DNA of 64,000 nucleotides. It comes from Euglena gracilis. Taxonomy: Eukaryota > Euglenida > Euglenophyceae > Euglenales. The translations under genes and the position numbers were made by a program. The notes under the pieces are model-generated. The model was not told the origin of the DNA. It ran no database searches and saw only the letters and a program-made list of their open reading frames with translations. Shown here piece after piece: positions 53,500-64,000 of the stretch (its first letter is position 1; each line of letters begins with the position of its first letter). The DNA lies in the NCBI GenBank assembly GCA_039621445.1, contig CP154954.1, positions 13,448,716 to 13,512,715 on the forward strand, given 5' to 3'.

Positions 53500-54118
53500 T
53501 CAGGCTCCGCGCTTTGTTCTTGCGAGACATGTCCCGTCTTAGTGCCTTTTGCCGCCGGAGTTGGTGGATTCATAATTTGCCATTTGACGCCAGATAAAGG
53601 AGTCAAGCTTCGAACGAAGAAGGTTCAAGAAGAGCCACAAATTCCAATTCAGTTTCCAAACGAGCACGGACCAGGCTAATACCGCCTAACAAGCCAATCA
53701 ACTAATTGCAAATTTGGGTCTCACTGGAAGATTACATTATAAAGAATGGGTCAATATGCAATACCGAGGCCAAATCCCAGAATGGTGACCCAGAAACCAG
53801 AACACAATATTGCCGGAACCTGGGAAGATGGAATCAAAGCCGAGGGGGACTTCACCACCATAGGGGCCATGGTGGCCAATTCTGCAAGCAGCTACTACCG
53901 GGAAGGGGCAGAAACGTTCTGTCAAACGCACCAAATTTCCATAACGCTACACCCCCGACCAAGGGGAAGAGGGGGGGGGGCACTAGAGCCCCCTAGATTT
54001 CAGCTGGAGCTGAATACAAACGTCAATAAATGGATTCCCCGGCCATGGAGGCCGAATTTATATCCAAGGCCCTGGAGGCCATGCTCAAGTGAAAGGCCAG
54101 AAAGGTCAGATTGAACGG
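53500..54118 (+). mobile_element. DIRS element copy 4, first ~0.6 kb only
   Basis: A left-end remnant (GGCTCCGCGCTTTG, then CCGTCTTAGTGCC) lacks about 70 b present in copies 1 and 2. A gag-like region follows, where a Gly-rich frame reads RWNQSRGGLHHHRGHGGQF, parallel to copy 1. DIRS similarity ends near 54118 in GGAGGCC repeats. Confidence 0.6.
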
Positions 54119-54335
54119 CAAGGATACGGCAGCCAGGTGTAGAAGCCAGGATGCAGGTGGAGACAAGCCAGGATACCTGGGATGGGACTCCTCCGCCTGA
54201 GGCACAGGAGGCGATCAGCCGGCCCTGTGGCCATAATGTCGCCGCCAATCCCTCCGGTAAGGAAGGAACCGCGACCACCGACGCCAAGCCCACGCCAGGC
54301 TCCCAGCCAACGCCCAGGCAACCCATCACCTTGGT

Positions 54336-54815
54336 GTGCAGCAGAGCGGCAGGGTCCCTCCCCAGAGATTGAATCGGAAGGAACCGAGCCGGACTCCTGC
54401 CGTACCGAGTACCCGACAGGTGTTCGGCAGATGGGGAACCGGCAAGGGAGTGGGCATAGGCAAGGGAGAACGCAAAGGCTTGGCCAGCAAGGGTAAAGGT
54501 GAAGGCAAAGGTAAGGGACACGGAAGGCAGGAGGAAGAGGAAGGACCTGAGGAAGCCCTTTCGGACTTTTTTTTGAGCATGTGCTCAGGTTCAAGGAGTA
54601 GTTGGAGGATAAAGGCTGGCAGATGCAAGATGGATCCCACGTGGCAAAAAAAAATACAGTCACTCCTCCACATGCCCTCATTGATGCGGTATTGTACCGC
54701 ACCGAGGACAGAACCAGAAAATTCCTTTATGGAATTGATCTGTACGCCTTCGAAGGTGACCTGCAAGTCGAGAGACCCTTGCTGGATGCCCAGCCCGGCT
54801 TTTGGGAGCTCTGAT
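54336..54815 (+). pseudogene. Broken ORF: GK-rich segment plus unknown domain
   Basis: The first frame gives TGKGVGIGKGERKGLASKGK, an acidic stretch (EEEEGPEEALSDFF), and breaks in a T-run. The next frame, after a TAG, gives LEDKGWQMQDG, TPPHALIDAVLYR, FLYGIDLYAFEGDLQVERPL and LDAQPGFWEL. Restoring one register joins them. The GK-rich basic segment resembles Gag; the second part is unknown to me. Probably a decayed retroelement or host gene. Confidence 0.35.
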
Positions 54816-54879
54816 TTTATCTAGGATACTATTGCCAAAACTGGGGTCTCTGAACCGATTCCAATGGTTGCAGTTACGT

Positions 54880-55820
54880 GCGCCAGTTGGTGATCCGAGA
54901 CCACCATGTGTTGGCTCGGAGATTGAAGGCCTATTTCGGTTGTATTTATTCAGTCGGCCCCTCGGAGTACAGTGTTAATACTACTCACTGCACCCCCCCA
55001 TCGAACGCCTGGTGGACGTGTTTTGGATGCAAAACTCCGTGTGTGGCTGGAGAGCCATTACGGCTCGACGTTCCACGTCCTGCGTGTTTCACTGGCTTAC
55101 CCACAGAGGTAGGACCCCTTGTGTAAGTTTTGTGGGCCGGAATTTCCTGTCGACTTCTGGGGATTCGGCGTACGCGGACGATCTCCAACGCCTTGGGATA
55201 ACCCGAAAGTGGAGGTGGGACGCCAAAAGCTTATGAGTGTGTGGCGCGACACACCTGTTTTTTCCGGCGCAAGATTCACCGCGTCGTTAAGCAGCGTATT
55301 TTATGCTGTAACAGTTCTGGTGGCGGGCTTGGACCACCTAAGTTATAGACGTGCATATACATCTCCGTTACAACCTGGACGACAGGCCAGATTTGAATAG
55401 CCCGCCGCTGGAATGTGCCTTCCCTATTAGAGGTCATCCGTTCACCAACTTGCGTCCCGCTTGGCACCCTGCGGATATGATGCTGGAGGATCACTTGCGG
55501 CGCCGGGTCAACGGAACGCTGCAGCGGGAGGTATTCCTCCCGTACATGACGAAAACGACAGAAATCCTTGGCATGTGCATTCCTATTCTGGCATGCGTTC
55601 AGGAGATCGAAGATGGACTATTCGACGTCTGGGACGCAATTCCCCACCGACACCTCGGTGGCCCGAATGTTCCGGCCAACGCATGGGTGCGAACGTCATG
55701 GCCACCACCATTCCCCAACAGCACCAGGAGCACCAGCCTTGAATTTTACAGCCACGCCAAAAATAATGGATCTCTCGAGAAACTTGCGCGCCCACATCGT
55801 GCCAGAGGATGAACCTCTGT
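54880..55820 (+). pseudogene. Decayed coding-like region, unknown
   Basis: Free of homopolymers and low in stops. The longest frame (55351-55812, 153 codons) reads HIHLRYNLDDRPDLNSPPLE, RGHPFTNLRPAWHPADMML, EDHLRRRVNGTLQREVFLPY, then FDVWDAIPHRHLGGPNVPAN. Earlier parts are open in other frames (for example EVGRQKLMSVWRDTPVFSG). The pattern suits a frameshifted gene or retroelement ORF. No family recognised. Confidence 0.35.
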
Positions 55821-56180
55821 GGCGGAGGAGACGTGAAGCGTCTGTCGCTTCAACCACCGCGCTTCCGCGGCGTAAGGAACGCGAGCAGAGGCACTTTCTG
55901 TCACCCTTCTGGAGGCAGCGCTGCGGCTTCTGACAGGAACAGCAGTGTCTTTCGTCTCTGCCACGCGAGCGTCAGGGGGACGATCGGTCCCCCCTGCACC
56001 TTCGGCGGCCACTTCGGTGTGCCCACCGGCAGGTGGAGATAAAGAACACCTGCAGAGTGAAGGCGAGAGTGAAGGAGCGGATAATGTCCTCTGCGCTGCT
56101 CTTCCCACTCCTTCTCAGCCCCAACCAGACGACGCACCCGCAGGGGATGCACATATGGTTGCACCGCCTGTGCCGTAGGC
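55800..56180 (+). CDS. Pro/Ala-rich open frame, unknown
   Basis: The frame running from before 55945 to the TAG at 56176-56178 gives SFVSATRASGGRSVPPAPS, then a Glu/Ser patch and a PSQPQPDDAPAGDAHMV tail. Low-complexity composition; could be the C-terminus of the decayed region to the left or chance in GC-rich DNA. Confidence 0.25.
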
Positions 56181-58490
56181 TGAACCACAAGCCGACGTAG
56201 CTGGAGTTTTCTGAGAAGTCTCTTTTTCTGGGAATTCACTTGGATTTTCTGGCTTCAGAGCTTCAGAATACCACTTTTTTGTAATCCTTCCGCCGGAACT
56301 TCCACCAGTAAAACCGAATGCAAGGCATCAAAACAAAGTCTTCCAAGACGTTTTTAACAAGGTATTCAGCTTATTACCACCTACAAAGTGAAATGGCAGT
56401 TTGTTGGTTGAATTAGGCTTCGCTCTTCCTAATTTTTGCTGTGGCCAGCCGCCCTCCCACACACCCCTCCCAGGCCAATGCCGACAATCTACGAAGTTAG
56501 GCGGCTGGCATTGATCTGGGGATTTTGGTCTGAGGGTGGTTTTTTTGGGGGGGGGGCGCTGTCGAGGGTGTAATGTACAAAAATTCCAATTAAAGCGTAA
56601 AGCAGCTGCTGCCAGCAATCCCAGCAAATACAACACAAATCCATGACCCCCCCTTGCCCACTCCTGGGCCCATTTGGGACGCCATCTGAGGAACCTGCAG
56701 TTTCCCCTCAGAAACCACAAGTTATCCCAGAAGGCTCCCCAGAAGCCCAGGCCGGCTCGAGTTTGAATGCCAGGGCTGGGCCTCCTTGAAGCGGCACCCA
56801 CAAATTGGAAGGGCCAGGAACCAACAATTTTCAAAATCCAAAATTGACATTGAAATTTTGACAATTGATTCTGCAAATCCTTTTTTTTTTGACATGGACA
56901 TGTTGAACTTTCCTCTGCCCAAATTGTGTGCATTAATCCGAGCTGAATCAGGTACCATTGACTGCCCAAAGGATTTGCAACACAAATGGACAATTGAAAC
57001 TGATTTGCACAGTGTGTGGTGTGGCATAAGGGGCTGCTGGGACCAAAAATGCTAAAGCATTTGCCTCCCAACCCATCACAGCAGTTCATAGCTTTGGGAC
57101 TGGAAATGACATGTGCATTTTGCCTGGTGTGTCCTGGGGCTGCTGGGCCCAAATTTGCTTTTGGAAAGTGCCTCCCAACCCACAATGGTGTGGCAAAAGG
57201 GGCTACGTGGCCCGAACTTTCCAGCAACGGACTCCCAACCCAAACAAAAGCACAAATTGCATACCTTGAACCTGAACACCTTGACTTAACTGAATGCCTT
57301 GAGTTTTCTGAGATGTCTCTTTTCTGGGAATTCACTTGGATGTTCTGGCTTCAGCGCTTCAAAATACCACTTTTTTGTAATCCTTCCGCCGGAACTTCCA
57401 CCAGTAAAACCGAATGCAAGGCATCAAAACAAAGTCTTCCAAGACGTTTTTAACAAGGTATTCAACTTATTGCCACCTACAAAGTGAAATGGCAGTTTTT
57501 GCAGTGAATTAAGCTTCGCTCTTCCTAATTTTTGCTGTAGCGAGCCGCCATCCCACACACCCCTCCCAGGCCAATGCCGACAACCTACGAGGTTAGGCGG
57601 CTGGCTTTGATCTGGGGATTTCGTTCTGAGGGTGGTTTTTTTGGGGGGGGGGGCGCTGTCGAGGGTGTAATGTACAACAAAACCCAGTTAAAGCGTAAAG
57701 CAGCTGCTGCCAGCAATCCCAGCCAATACAACACAAATCCATGACCCCCCATGCCCACTCCTGGGCCCATTTGGGACGCCATCTGAGGAACCTGCAGTTT
57801 CCCCCTAGAAACCACAAGTTATCTCAGAAGGCCCCCCAGAAGCCCAGGCCGGCTCGGGTTTCCAAATGTGAGTGCCAGGGCTGGGCCCCCTTGAAGCGGC
57901 ACCCACAAATTGGAAGGGCCAGGAACCAACAATTTTCAAAATCCAAAATTGACATTGAAATTTTGACAATTGATTCTGCAAGTCTTTTTTTTTGACATGG
58001 ACATGTTGAACTTTCCTCTGCCCAAATTGTGTGCATTGATCCGAGCCGAATCAGGTACCATTGACGGCCCAAAGGATTTGCAACACAAATGGACAATTGA
58101 AACTGATTTGCACACTGTGTGGTGTGGCATAAGGGACTGCTGGTCCCAAAAATGCTAAAGCATTTGCCTCCCAACCCATCACAGCAGTTCATAGCTTTGG
58201 GACTGGAAATGACATGTGCATTTTGCCTGGTGTGTCCTGGGGCTGCTGGGCCCAAATTTGCTTTTGGAAAGTGCCTCCCAACCCACAATGGTGTGGCAAA
58301 AGGGGCTACGTGGCCCAAACGTTCCAGCAACGGACTCCCAACCCAAATAAAAGCACAAATTGCATACCTTGAACCTGAACACCTTGACTTAACTGAATGC
58401 CTTGAGTTTTCTGAGATGTCTTTTTTCTGGGAATTCACTTGGATGTTCTGGCTTCAGCGCTTCAAAATACCACTTTTTTGTAATCCTTCC

Positions 58491-58970
58491 GAGAAATGAC
58501 AACCAGGGGGGGTTGTCGGACTGAGTGTCCCCTCCGCCGCTATTCCCTGGTCTGGCATGTGCCAATCAGACGTTCTGAAACTTGAACTTTTTGCGTTTTC
58601 CCCTTGTGCGCCAGCTTGCCAAAATAATTTTAATAGCGCAAAGCAGTGCACAGAATATCCTTACAATCAGTGTACGGCATTGCTCCCTAAAATACAGAAC
58701 AACGCACTGCCAGGATGTGAATTAGGATCTTCCTCTCTGCGCGACTGTCACCCTCCTCTCCTCAAAAACAACTGCAGGAGTTGATTTCACGGCGTAGTCG
58801 CTGCAGATATGTGTCACCCCCCCCCCTGGTGGGATGATTTTCCATCCCCCTGTGCCGCAGATTGCTCGGGCAGCCATACCCCAGAGGGCAACCACGATGC
58901 AAACGGGCAAACAGATCTTCCGCACACAATGCCACAACCGAACGTCGGGCAAACACATTTTTACGTGCCA
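58491..58970. other. Non-repeat insert between array units (480 b)
   Basis: The preceding unit ends at TAATCCTTCC and the next starts at CGCCGGAACT, exactly the normal junction, so 480 b are inserted at a unit boundary. No clear terminal repeats. Composition is mixed; frames are short. Confidence 0.75.
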
Positions 58971-61926
58971 CGCCGGAACTTCCACCAGTAAAACCGAATG
59001 CAAGGCATCAAAACAAAGTCTTCCAAGACGTTTTTAACAAGGTATTCAACTTATTGCCACCTACAAAGTGAAATGGCAATTTTTGCAGTGAATTAAGCTT
59101 CGCTCTTCCTAATTTTTGCTGTAGCGAGCCGCCATCCCACACACCCCTCCCAGGCCAATGCCGACAAACTACGAAGTTAGGCGGTTGGCGTTGATCTGGG
59201 GATTTTGGTCTGAGGGTGGTTTTTTTTTGTGGGGGGGCGCTGTCGAGGGTGTAATGTACAACAAAACCCAGTTAAAGCGTAAAGCAGCTGCTGCCAGCAA
59301 TCCCAGCCAATACAACACAAATCCATGACCCCCCCCTTGCCCACTCCTGGGCCCATTTAGGACGCCATCTGAGGAACCTGCAGTTTCCCCCTAGAAACCA
59401 CAAGTTACCCCAGAAGGCCCCCCAGAAGTCCAGGCCGGCTGGGGTTCCCAAATGTGAATGCCAGGGCTGGGCCCCCTTGGAGCGGCACACACAAATTGGA
59501 AGGGCCAGGAACCAACAATTTTCAAAATCCAAAATTCACATTGAAATTTTGACAATTGATTCTGCAAATCTTTTTTTTTTGACATGGACATGTTGAACTT
59601 TCCTCTGCCCAAATTGTGTGCATTGATCCGAGCCGAATCAGGTACCATTGACGGCCCAAAGGATTTGCAACACAAATGGACAATTGAAACTGATTTGCAC
59701 ACTGTGTGGTGTGGCATAAGGGACTGCTGGGCACAAAAATGCTAAAGCATTTGCCTCCCAACCCATCACAGCAGTTCATAGCTTTGGGACTGGAAATGAC
59801 ATGTGCATTTTGCCTGGTGTGTCCTGGGGCTGCTGGGCCCAAATTTGCTTTTGGAAAGTGCCTCCCAACCCACAATGGTGTGGCAAAAGGGGCTACGTGG
59901 CCCAAACGTTCCAGCAACGGACTCCCAACCCAAATAAAAGCACAAATTGCATACCTTGAACCTGAACACCTTGACTTAACTGAATGCCTTGAGTTTTCTG
60001 AGATGTCTTTTTTCTGGGAATTCACTTGGATGTTCTGGCTTCAGCGCTTCAAAATACCACTTTTTTGTAATCCTTCCGCCGGAACTTCCACCAGTAAAAC
60101 CGAATGCAAGGCATCAAAACAAAGTCTTCCAAGACGTTTTTAACAAGGTATTCAACTTATTGCCACCTACAAAGTGAAATGGCAATTTTTGCAGTGAATT
60201 AAGCTTCGCTCTTCCTAATTTTTGCTGTAGCGAGCCGCCATCCCACACACCCCTCCCAGGCCAATGCCGACAACCTACGAAGTTAGGCGGCTGGCTTTGA
60301 TCTGGGGATTTCGTTCTGAGGGTGGTTTTGTTTTGGGGGGGGCGCTGTCGAGGGTGTAATGTACAACAAAACCCAGTTAAAGCGTAAGGCAGCTGCTGCC
60401 AGCAATCCCAGCCAACACAACACAAATCCATGACCCCCCCATGCCCACTCCTGGGCCCATTTGGGACGCCATCTGAGGAACCTGCAGTTTCCCCCTAGAA
60501 ACCACAAGTTATCCCAGAAGGCCCCCCAGAAACCCAGGCCGGCTCGGGTTTCCAAATGTGAGTGCCAGGGCTGGGCCCCCTTGAAGCGGCACCCACAAAT
60601 TGGAAGGGCCAGGAACCAACAATTTTCAAAATCCAAAATTCACATTGAAATTTTGACAATTGATTCTGCAAGTCTTTTTTTTGACATGGACATGTTGAAC
60701 TTTCCTCTGCCCAAATTTTGTGCATTGATCCCAGCCGAATCAGGTACCATTGACGGCCCAAAGGATTTGCAACACAAATGGACAATTGAAACTTATTTGC
60801 ACACTGTGTGGTGTGGCATAAGGGGCTGCTGGGCCCAAAAATGCTAAAGCATTTGCCTCCCAACCCATCACAGCGGTACATAGCTTTGGGACTGGAAATG
60901 ACATGTGCATTTTGCCTGGTGTGTCCTGGGGCTGCTGGGCCCAAATTTGCTTTTGGAAAGTGCCTCCCAACCCAAAATGGTGTGGCAAAAGGGACTACGT
61001 GGCCCGAACTTTCCAGCAACAGACTCCCAACCCAACAAAAGCACAAACTGCATACCTTGAACCTGATCACCTTGACTTAACTGAATGCCTTGAGTTTTCT
61101 GAGATGTCTCTTTTCTGGGAATTCACTTGGATTTTTTGGCTTCAGCGCTTCAAAATACCACTTTTTTGTAATCCTTCCGCCGGAACTTCCACCAGTAAAA
61201 CCGAATGCAAGGCATCAAAACAAAGTCTTCCAAGACGTTTTTAACAAGGTATTCAGCTTTTTGCCACGTACAAAGTGAAATGACAATTTTTGCAGTGAAT
61301 TAAGCTTCGCTCTTCCTAATTTTTGCTGTAGCGAGCCGCCATCCCACACACCCCTCCCAGGCCAATGCCGACAAACTACGAAGTTAGGCGGTTGGCGTTG
61401 ATCTGGGGATTTTGGTCTGAGGGTGGTTTTTTTTTGTGGGGGGGCGCTGTCGAGGGTGTAATGTACAACAAAACCCAGTTAAAGCGTAAAGCAGCTGCTG
61501 CCAGCAATCCCAGCCAATACAACACAAATCCATGACCCCCCCCTTGCCCACTCCTGGGCCCATTTAGGACGCCATCTGAGGAACCTGCAGTTTCCCCCTA
61601 GAAACCACAAGTTACCCCAGAAGGCCCCCCAGAAGTCCAGGCCGGCTGGGGTTCCCAAATGTGAATGCCAGGGCTGGGCCCCCTTGGAGCGGCACACACA
61701 AATTGGAAGGGCCAGGAACCAACAATTTTCAAAATCCAAAATTCACATTGAAATTTTGACAATTGATTCTGCAAATCTTTTTTTTTTGACATGGACATGT
61801 TGAACTTTCCTCTGCCCAAATTGTGTGCATTGATCCGAGCCGAATCAGGTACCATTGACTGCCCAAAGGATTTGCAACACAAATGGACAATTGAAACTGA
61901 TTTGCACACTGTGTGGTGTGGCATAA

Positions 61927-62085
61927 TCCCCTGGCATTTTGGACAGAGCAAGCCACTGGTGGAGGCAACGTCGCTCAATGGCATGCCAATGTTCCACCGA
62001 TGGAGACAGCGGAATTTGGCTGATGGCAAGAGCGTGCGTGTGGCGGTGCTCGGTGTGGCTGCAGCCCACGCCATCGCATGGGGCT
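61927..62085. other. Non-repeat insert inside an array unit (about 160 b)
   Basis: Interrupts GTGTGGCATAA / GGGCTGCTGGG. One plus frame across it is protein-like (HFGQSKPLVEATSLNG, then MFHRWRQRNLADGKSVRVAV), so it may derive from an exon or coding fragment. Confidence 0.65.
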
Positions 62086-63109
62086 GCTGCTGGGCCCAAA
62101 AATGCTAAAGCATTTGCCTCCCAACCGATCACAGCAGTTCATAGCTTTGGGACTGGAAATGACATGTGCATTTTGCCTGGTGTGTCCTGGGGCTGCTGGG
62201 CCCAAATTTGCTTTTGGAAAGTGCCTCCCAACACGAAAATGGTGTGGCAAAAGGGGCTACCTGGCCCGAACTTTCCAGCAACGGACTCCCAACCCAAACA
62301 AAAGCACAAACTGCGTACCTTGAACCTGAACACCTTGACTTAACTGAATGCCTTGAGTTTTCTGAGATGTCTCTTTTCTGGGAATTCACTTGGATTTTCT
62401 GGCCTCAGCCCTTCAAATACCACTTTTTTGTAATCCTTCCGCCGGAACTTCCACCAGTAAAACCGAATGCAAGGCATCAAAACAAAGTCTTCCAAGACGT
62501 CTTTAACAAGGTATTCAGCTTATTGCCACCTACAAAGTGAAATGGCAATTTTTGCAGTGAATTAAGCTTCGCTCTTCCTAATTTTTGCTGTAGCCAGCCG
62601 CCATCCCACACACCCCTCCCAGGCCAATGCCGACAACCTACGAAGTTAGGCGACTGGCGTTGATCTGGGGATTTTGTTCTGAGGGTGGTTTTTGTTGGGG
62701 GGGGGGCGCTGTCGAGGGTGTAATGTACAACAAAACCCAGTTAAAGCGTAAAGCAGCTGCTGCCAGCAATCCCAGCCAATACAACACAAATCCATGACCC
62801 CCCCTTGCCCACTCCTGGGCTCATTTGTGACGCCATCTGGGGAACCTGCGGTTTCCACCCAGAAACCACAAGTTATCCCAGAAGGCCCCCCAGAAGCCCA
62901 GGCCGGCTCGGGTTTCCAAATGTGAATGCCAGGGCTGGGCCCCCTTGAAGCGGCACCCACAAATTGGAAGGGCCAGGAACCAACAATTTTCAAAATCCAA
63001 AATTGACATTGAAATTTTGACAATTGATTCTGCAAATCTTTTTTTTTGACATGGACATGTTGAACTTTCCTCTGCCCAAATTGTGTGCATTGATCCGAGC
63101 CGAATCAGG

Positions 63110-63430
63110 TTGTAGGGGGGGGGGCCAATCTGGCCCCCACTTTGTCTTTGCCATTGGCAGATCTGACATTTGCAGGTTTTTCTGTAGCAATTCTTGTACT
63201 CCCCAGCCAGCATGAATCCTTCCCTTTCAGCTACCTTCAGCGCCCAGGGGCCACAGACATTTGTAGGGTCTTTCCCCAGGTACTTGACACACTGCCTCAA
63301 ATTTTCCTTTTCAATCTGCTCCTCCCTGCGCCTTGATTCCTCCATCAGCCAATTCATTGCGCCAAACCTTCCCAAAACCACAGCAAGAAACAAACCAGAA
63401 GTCAAAGCCCCAAAGGGTTCATACTGCTTG
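63110..63430 (-). CDS. Exon-like ORF of unknown function beside the array
   Basis: On the minus strand, after a TTTGTGCAG acceptor, the frame reads GGKQYEPFGALTSGLFLAVV, then RFGAMNWLMEESRRREEQIE, NLRQCVKYLGKDPTNVCGPW, LKVAEREGFMLAGEYKNCYR and KTCKCQICQWQRQSGGQIG. It ends at a poly-C tract next to the array. The middle is charged and probably helical; the end has a CKCQIC cluster that could bind metal. A GT donor could follow LK. Upstream it is closed by a stop just before the acceptor. No family recognised. Confidence 0.5.
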
Positions 63431-63439
63431 CCACCTGCA

Positions 63440-64000
63440 CAAAGTTACAGATGACAGATTGTGGAATGTACAAATTAGGAATCTCTGGCCTGGCTCTGCT
63501 TAATTCTGCTGCACATCTGGGAGCGAATCCCACACTCCCCTCCTCAAAAAGCTTCCCAAGCTATGTCAGCCTTTGGCATCTGGGAGTCGCTCAAAGATGG
63601 GCTTCACCTGTGCCACGTGCCTTTCTCCCGCCCTCGAGCCACACAAGTCGTTTTTCGAGCAATTGCCGACCCCACCATGCCACACCCGTGCATGCCGTGG
63701 CCCACTGCCTGCGGTTTGTGCACAGGGGGCAATTGGTTCCCTGGAGCAATGGCTACCTGAGCAATCGTCGAAGACGTGCCACCAGGGCCTGCCACACAGG
63801 GGGGGGGGGTTTGGGGCAAAAGTTACCTGGTCAATCATCCCGGAAGATGTGCCACCAGGACTTGCCACACAAACCGGCATGCCACTGAAAATTCGACCCG
63901 GAGCTTTCGACAGGGGGCAAAAAGAACAAGGCAATCAGGTTAACACCCGGTCCGCTTAGTCCTCGAGTCGCTTGGCAGCCTTAAGCTTCAGCCTTCTCCT
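63440..64000. other. No gene seen
   Basis: Mixed DNA with a few short duplications (GCCACCAGGNCNTGCCACAC at 63778 and 63850). Frames on both strands are open for 70-145 codons with cysteine/proline-rich, unconvincing composition. Confidence 0.4.

Larger units (their letters stand above)
56205..63110. repeat. Tandem array of a ~1.1-kb unit
   Basis: Taking CGCCGGAACTTCCACCAG as the unit start, units begin at 56291, 57387, 58971, 60077, 61178 and 62440; a partial unit precedes (56205-56290) and the last stops at 63110. Spacings of 1096, 1106 and 1101 b are seen where uninterrupted. Units are head to tail and nearly identical. Shared landmarks are GCAGCTGCTGCCAGCAATCC, a CCCCCC/GGGGGG tract, TTTTTGACATGGACATGTTG and three CCTCCCAACCCA-like words. 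A plus-strand 145-codon frame is open in units starting at 56291 and 58971 but shifted in others, so coding is unlikely. Confidence 0.95.

Noticed and set aside
56328-57335. 335-codon minus-strand frame in the tandem array
   Set aside because: It is the longest minus-strand frame there, but it is broken at different points in every other unit, is rich in Trp/Cys/Ser, and runs through poly-G. Best explained as a chance open antisense frame.
57016-57453. 145-codon plus-strand frame shared by array units
   Set aside because: Open in two units, but shifted by one-base changes in others (for example the unit at 60077), and it crosses the unit junction. High identity between units explains its reappearance without coding constraint.
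57540-57605. U4 snRNA-like word (GTCGGCATTGG, minus strand) and AATTTTTG Sm-like site in the array unit
   Set aside because: Only an 11-b match. The Sm-like word lies in the wrong order and on the other strand, and the 5' U4/U6 pairing region is missing.

Overview
This is nuclear DNA of a eukaryotic microbe, not a bacterial or organellar window. Coding sequence is sparse and cut into very short exons. Non-coding DNA is crowded with miniature inverted-repeat elements, mini- and microsatellites and hundreds of poly-C/poly-G tracts, and three classes of transposable element are present (DIRS-type tyrosine-recombinase elements, a Ty3/Gypsy chromovirus and non-autonomous TIR elements). The combination of a class III adenylyl cyclase in tiny exons, DIRS elements and retroelement-borne methyltransferase domains would suit a large-genome alga or protist such as a chromerid or other alveolate. 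That placement is a guess; nothing in the window fixes the species.

2.2-14.7 kb, plus strand: one class III adenylyl cyclase gene. I can follow eleven exons of roughly 40-160 b, in order, from the helix before the catalytic domain to a C-terminal stop. The introns are about 0.3-2.3 kb and are filled with repeats. All residues expected for metal binding, adenine recognition and transition-state stabilisation can be read. Several junctions do not fit GT-AG splicing in frame.

14.7-35 kb: gene-poor DNA. Several TIR-bounded elements can be delimited here, at 16.55-16.75, 19.79-20.05, 23.16-24.48, 25.09-25.68 and 26.13-27.95 kb. The last carries a 0.6-kb, 20-b minisatellite. A few isolated exon-like stretches are listed at low confidence.

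35.07-54.1 kb: a nest of retroelements on the plus strand. Four DIRS-like copies lie head to tail: copy 1 (35.07-39.63), copy 2 (39.64-42.58, 3'-truncated), copy 3 (49.41-53.47, 5'-truncated) and copy 4 (only the first 0.6 kb). Between copies 2 and 3 lies a 5'-truncated Ty3/Gypsy chromovirus (42.77-47.73 kb). Its polyprotein starts with a cytosine-methyltransferase-like fragment, then a Dam-like NPPW domain, protease, RT, RNase H, DD35E integrase and a chromodomain. All copies are broken by stops and frameshifts.

54.1-56.2 kb: broken, unrecognised coding-like sequence. 56.2-63.1 kb: a tandem array of a ~1.1-kb unit (about six copies) with two non-repeat insertions. 63.1-63.4 kb: a minus-strand exon-like ORF of unknown function; the remaining ~0.55 kb shows nothing I can name.
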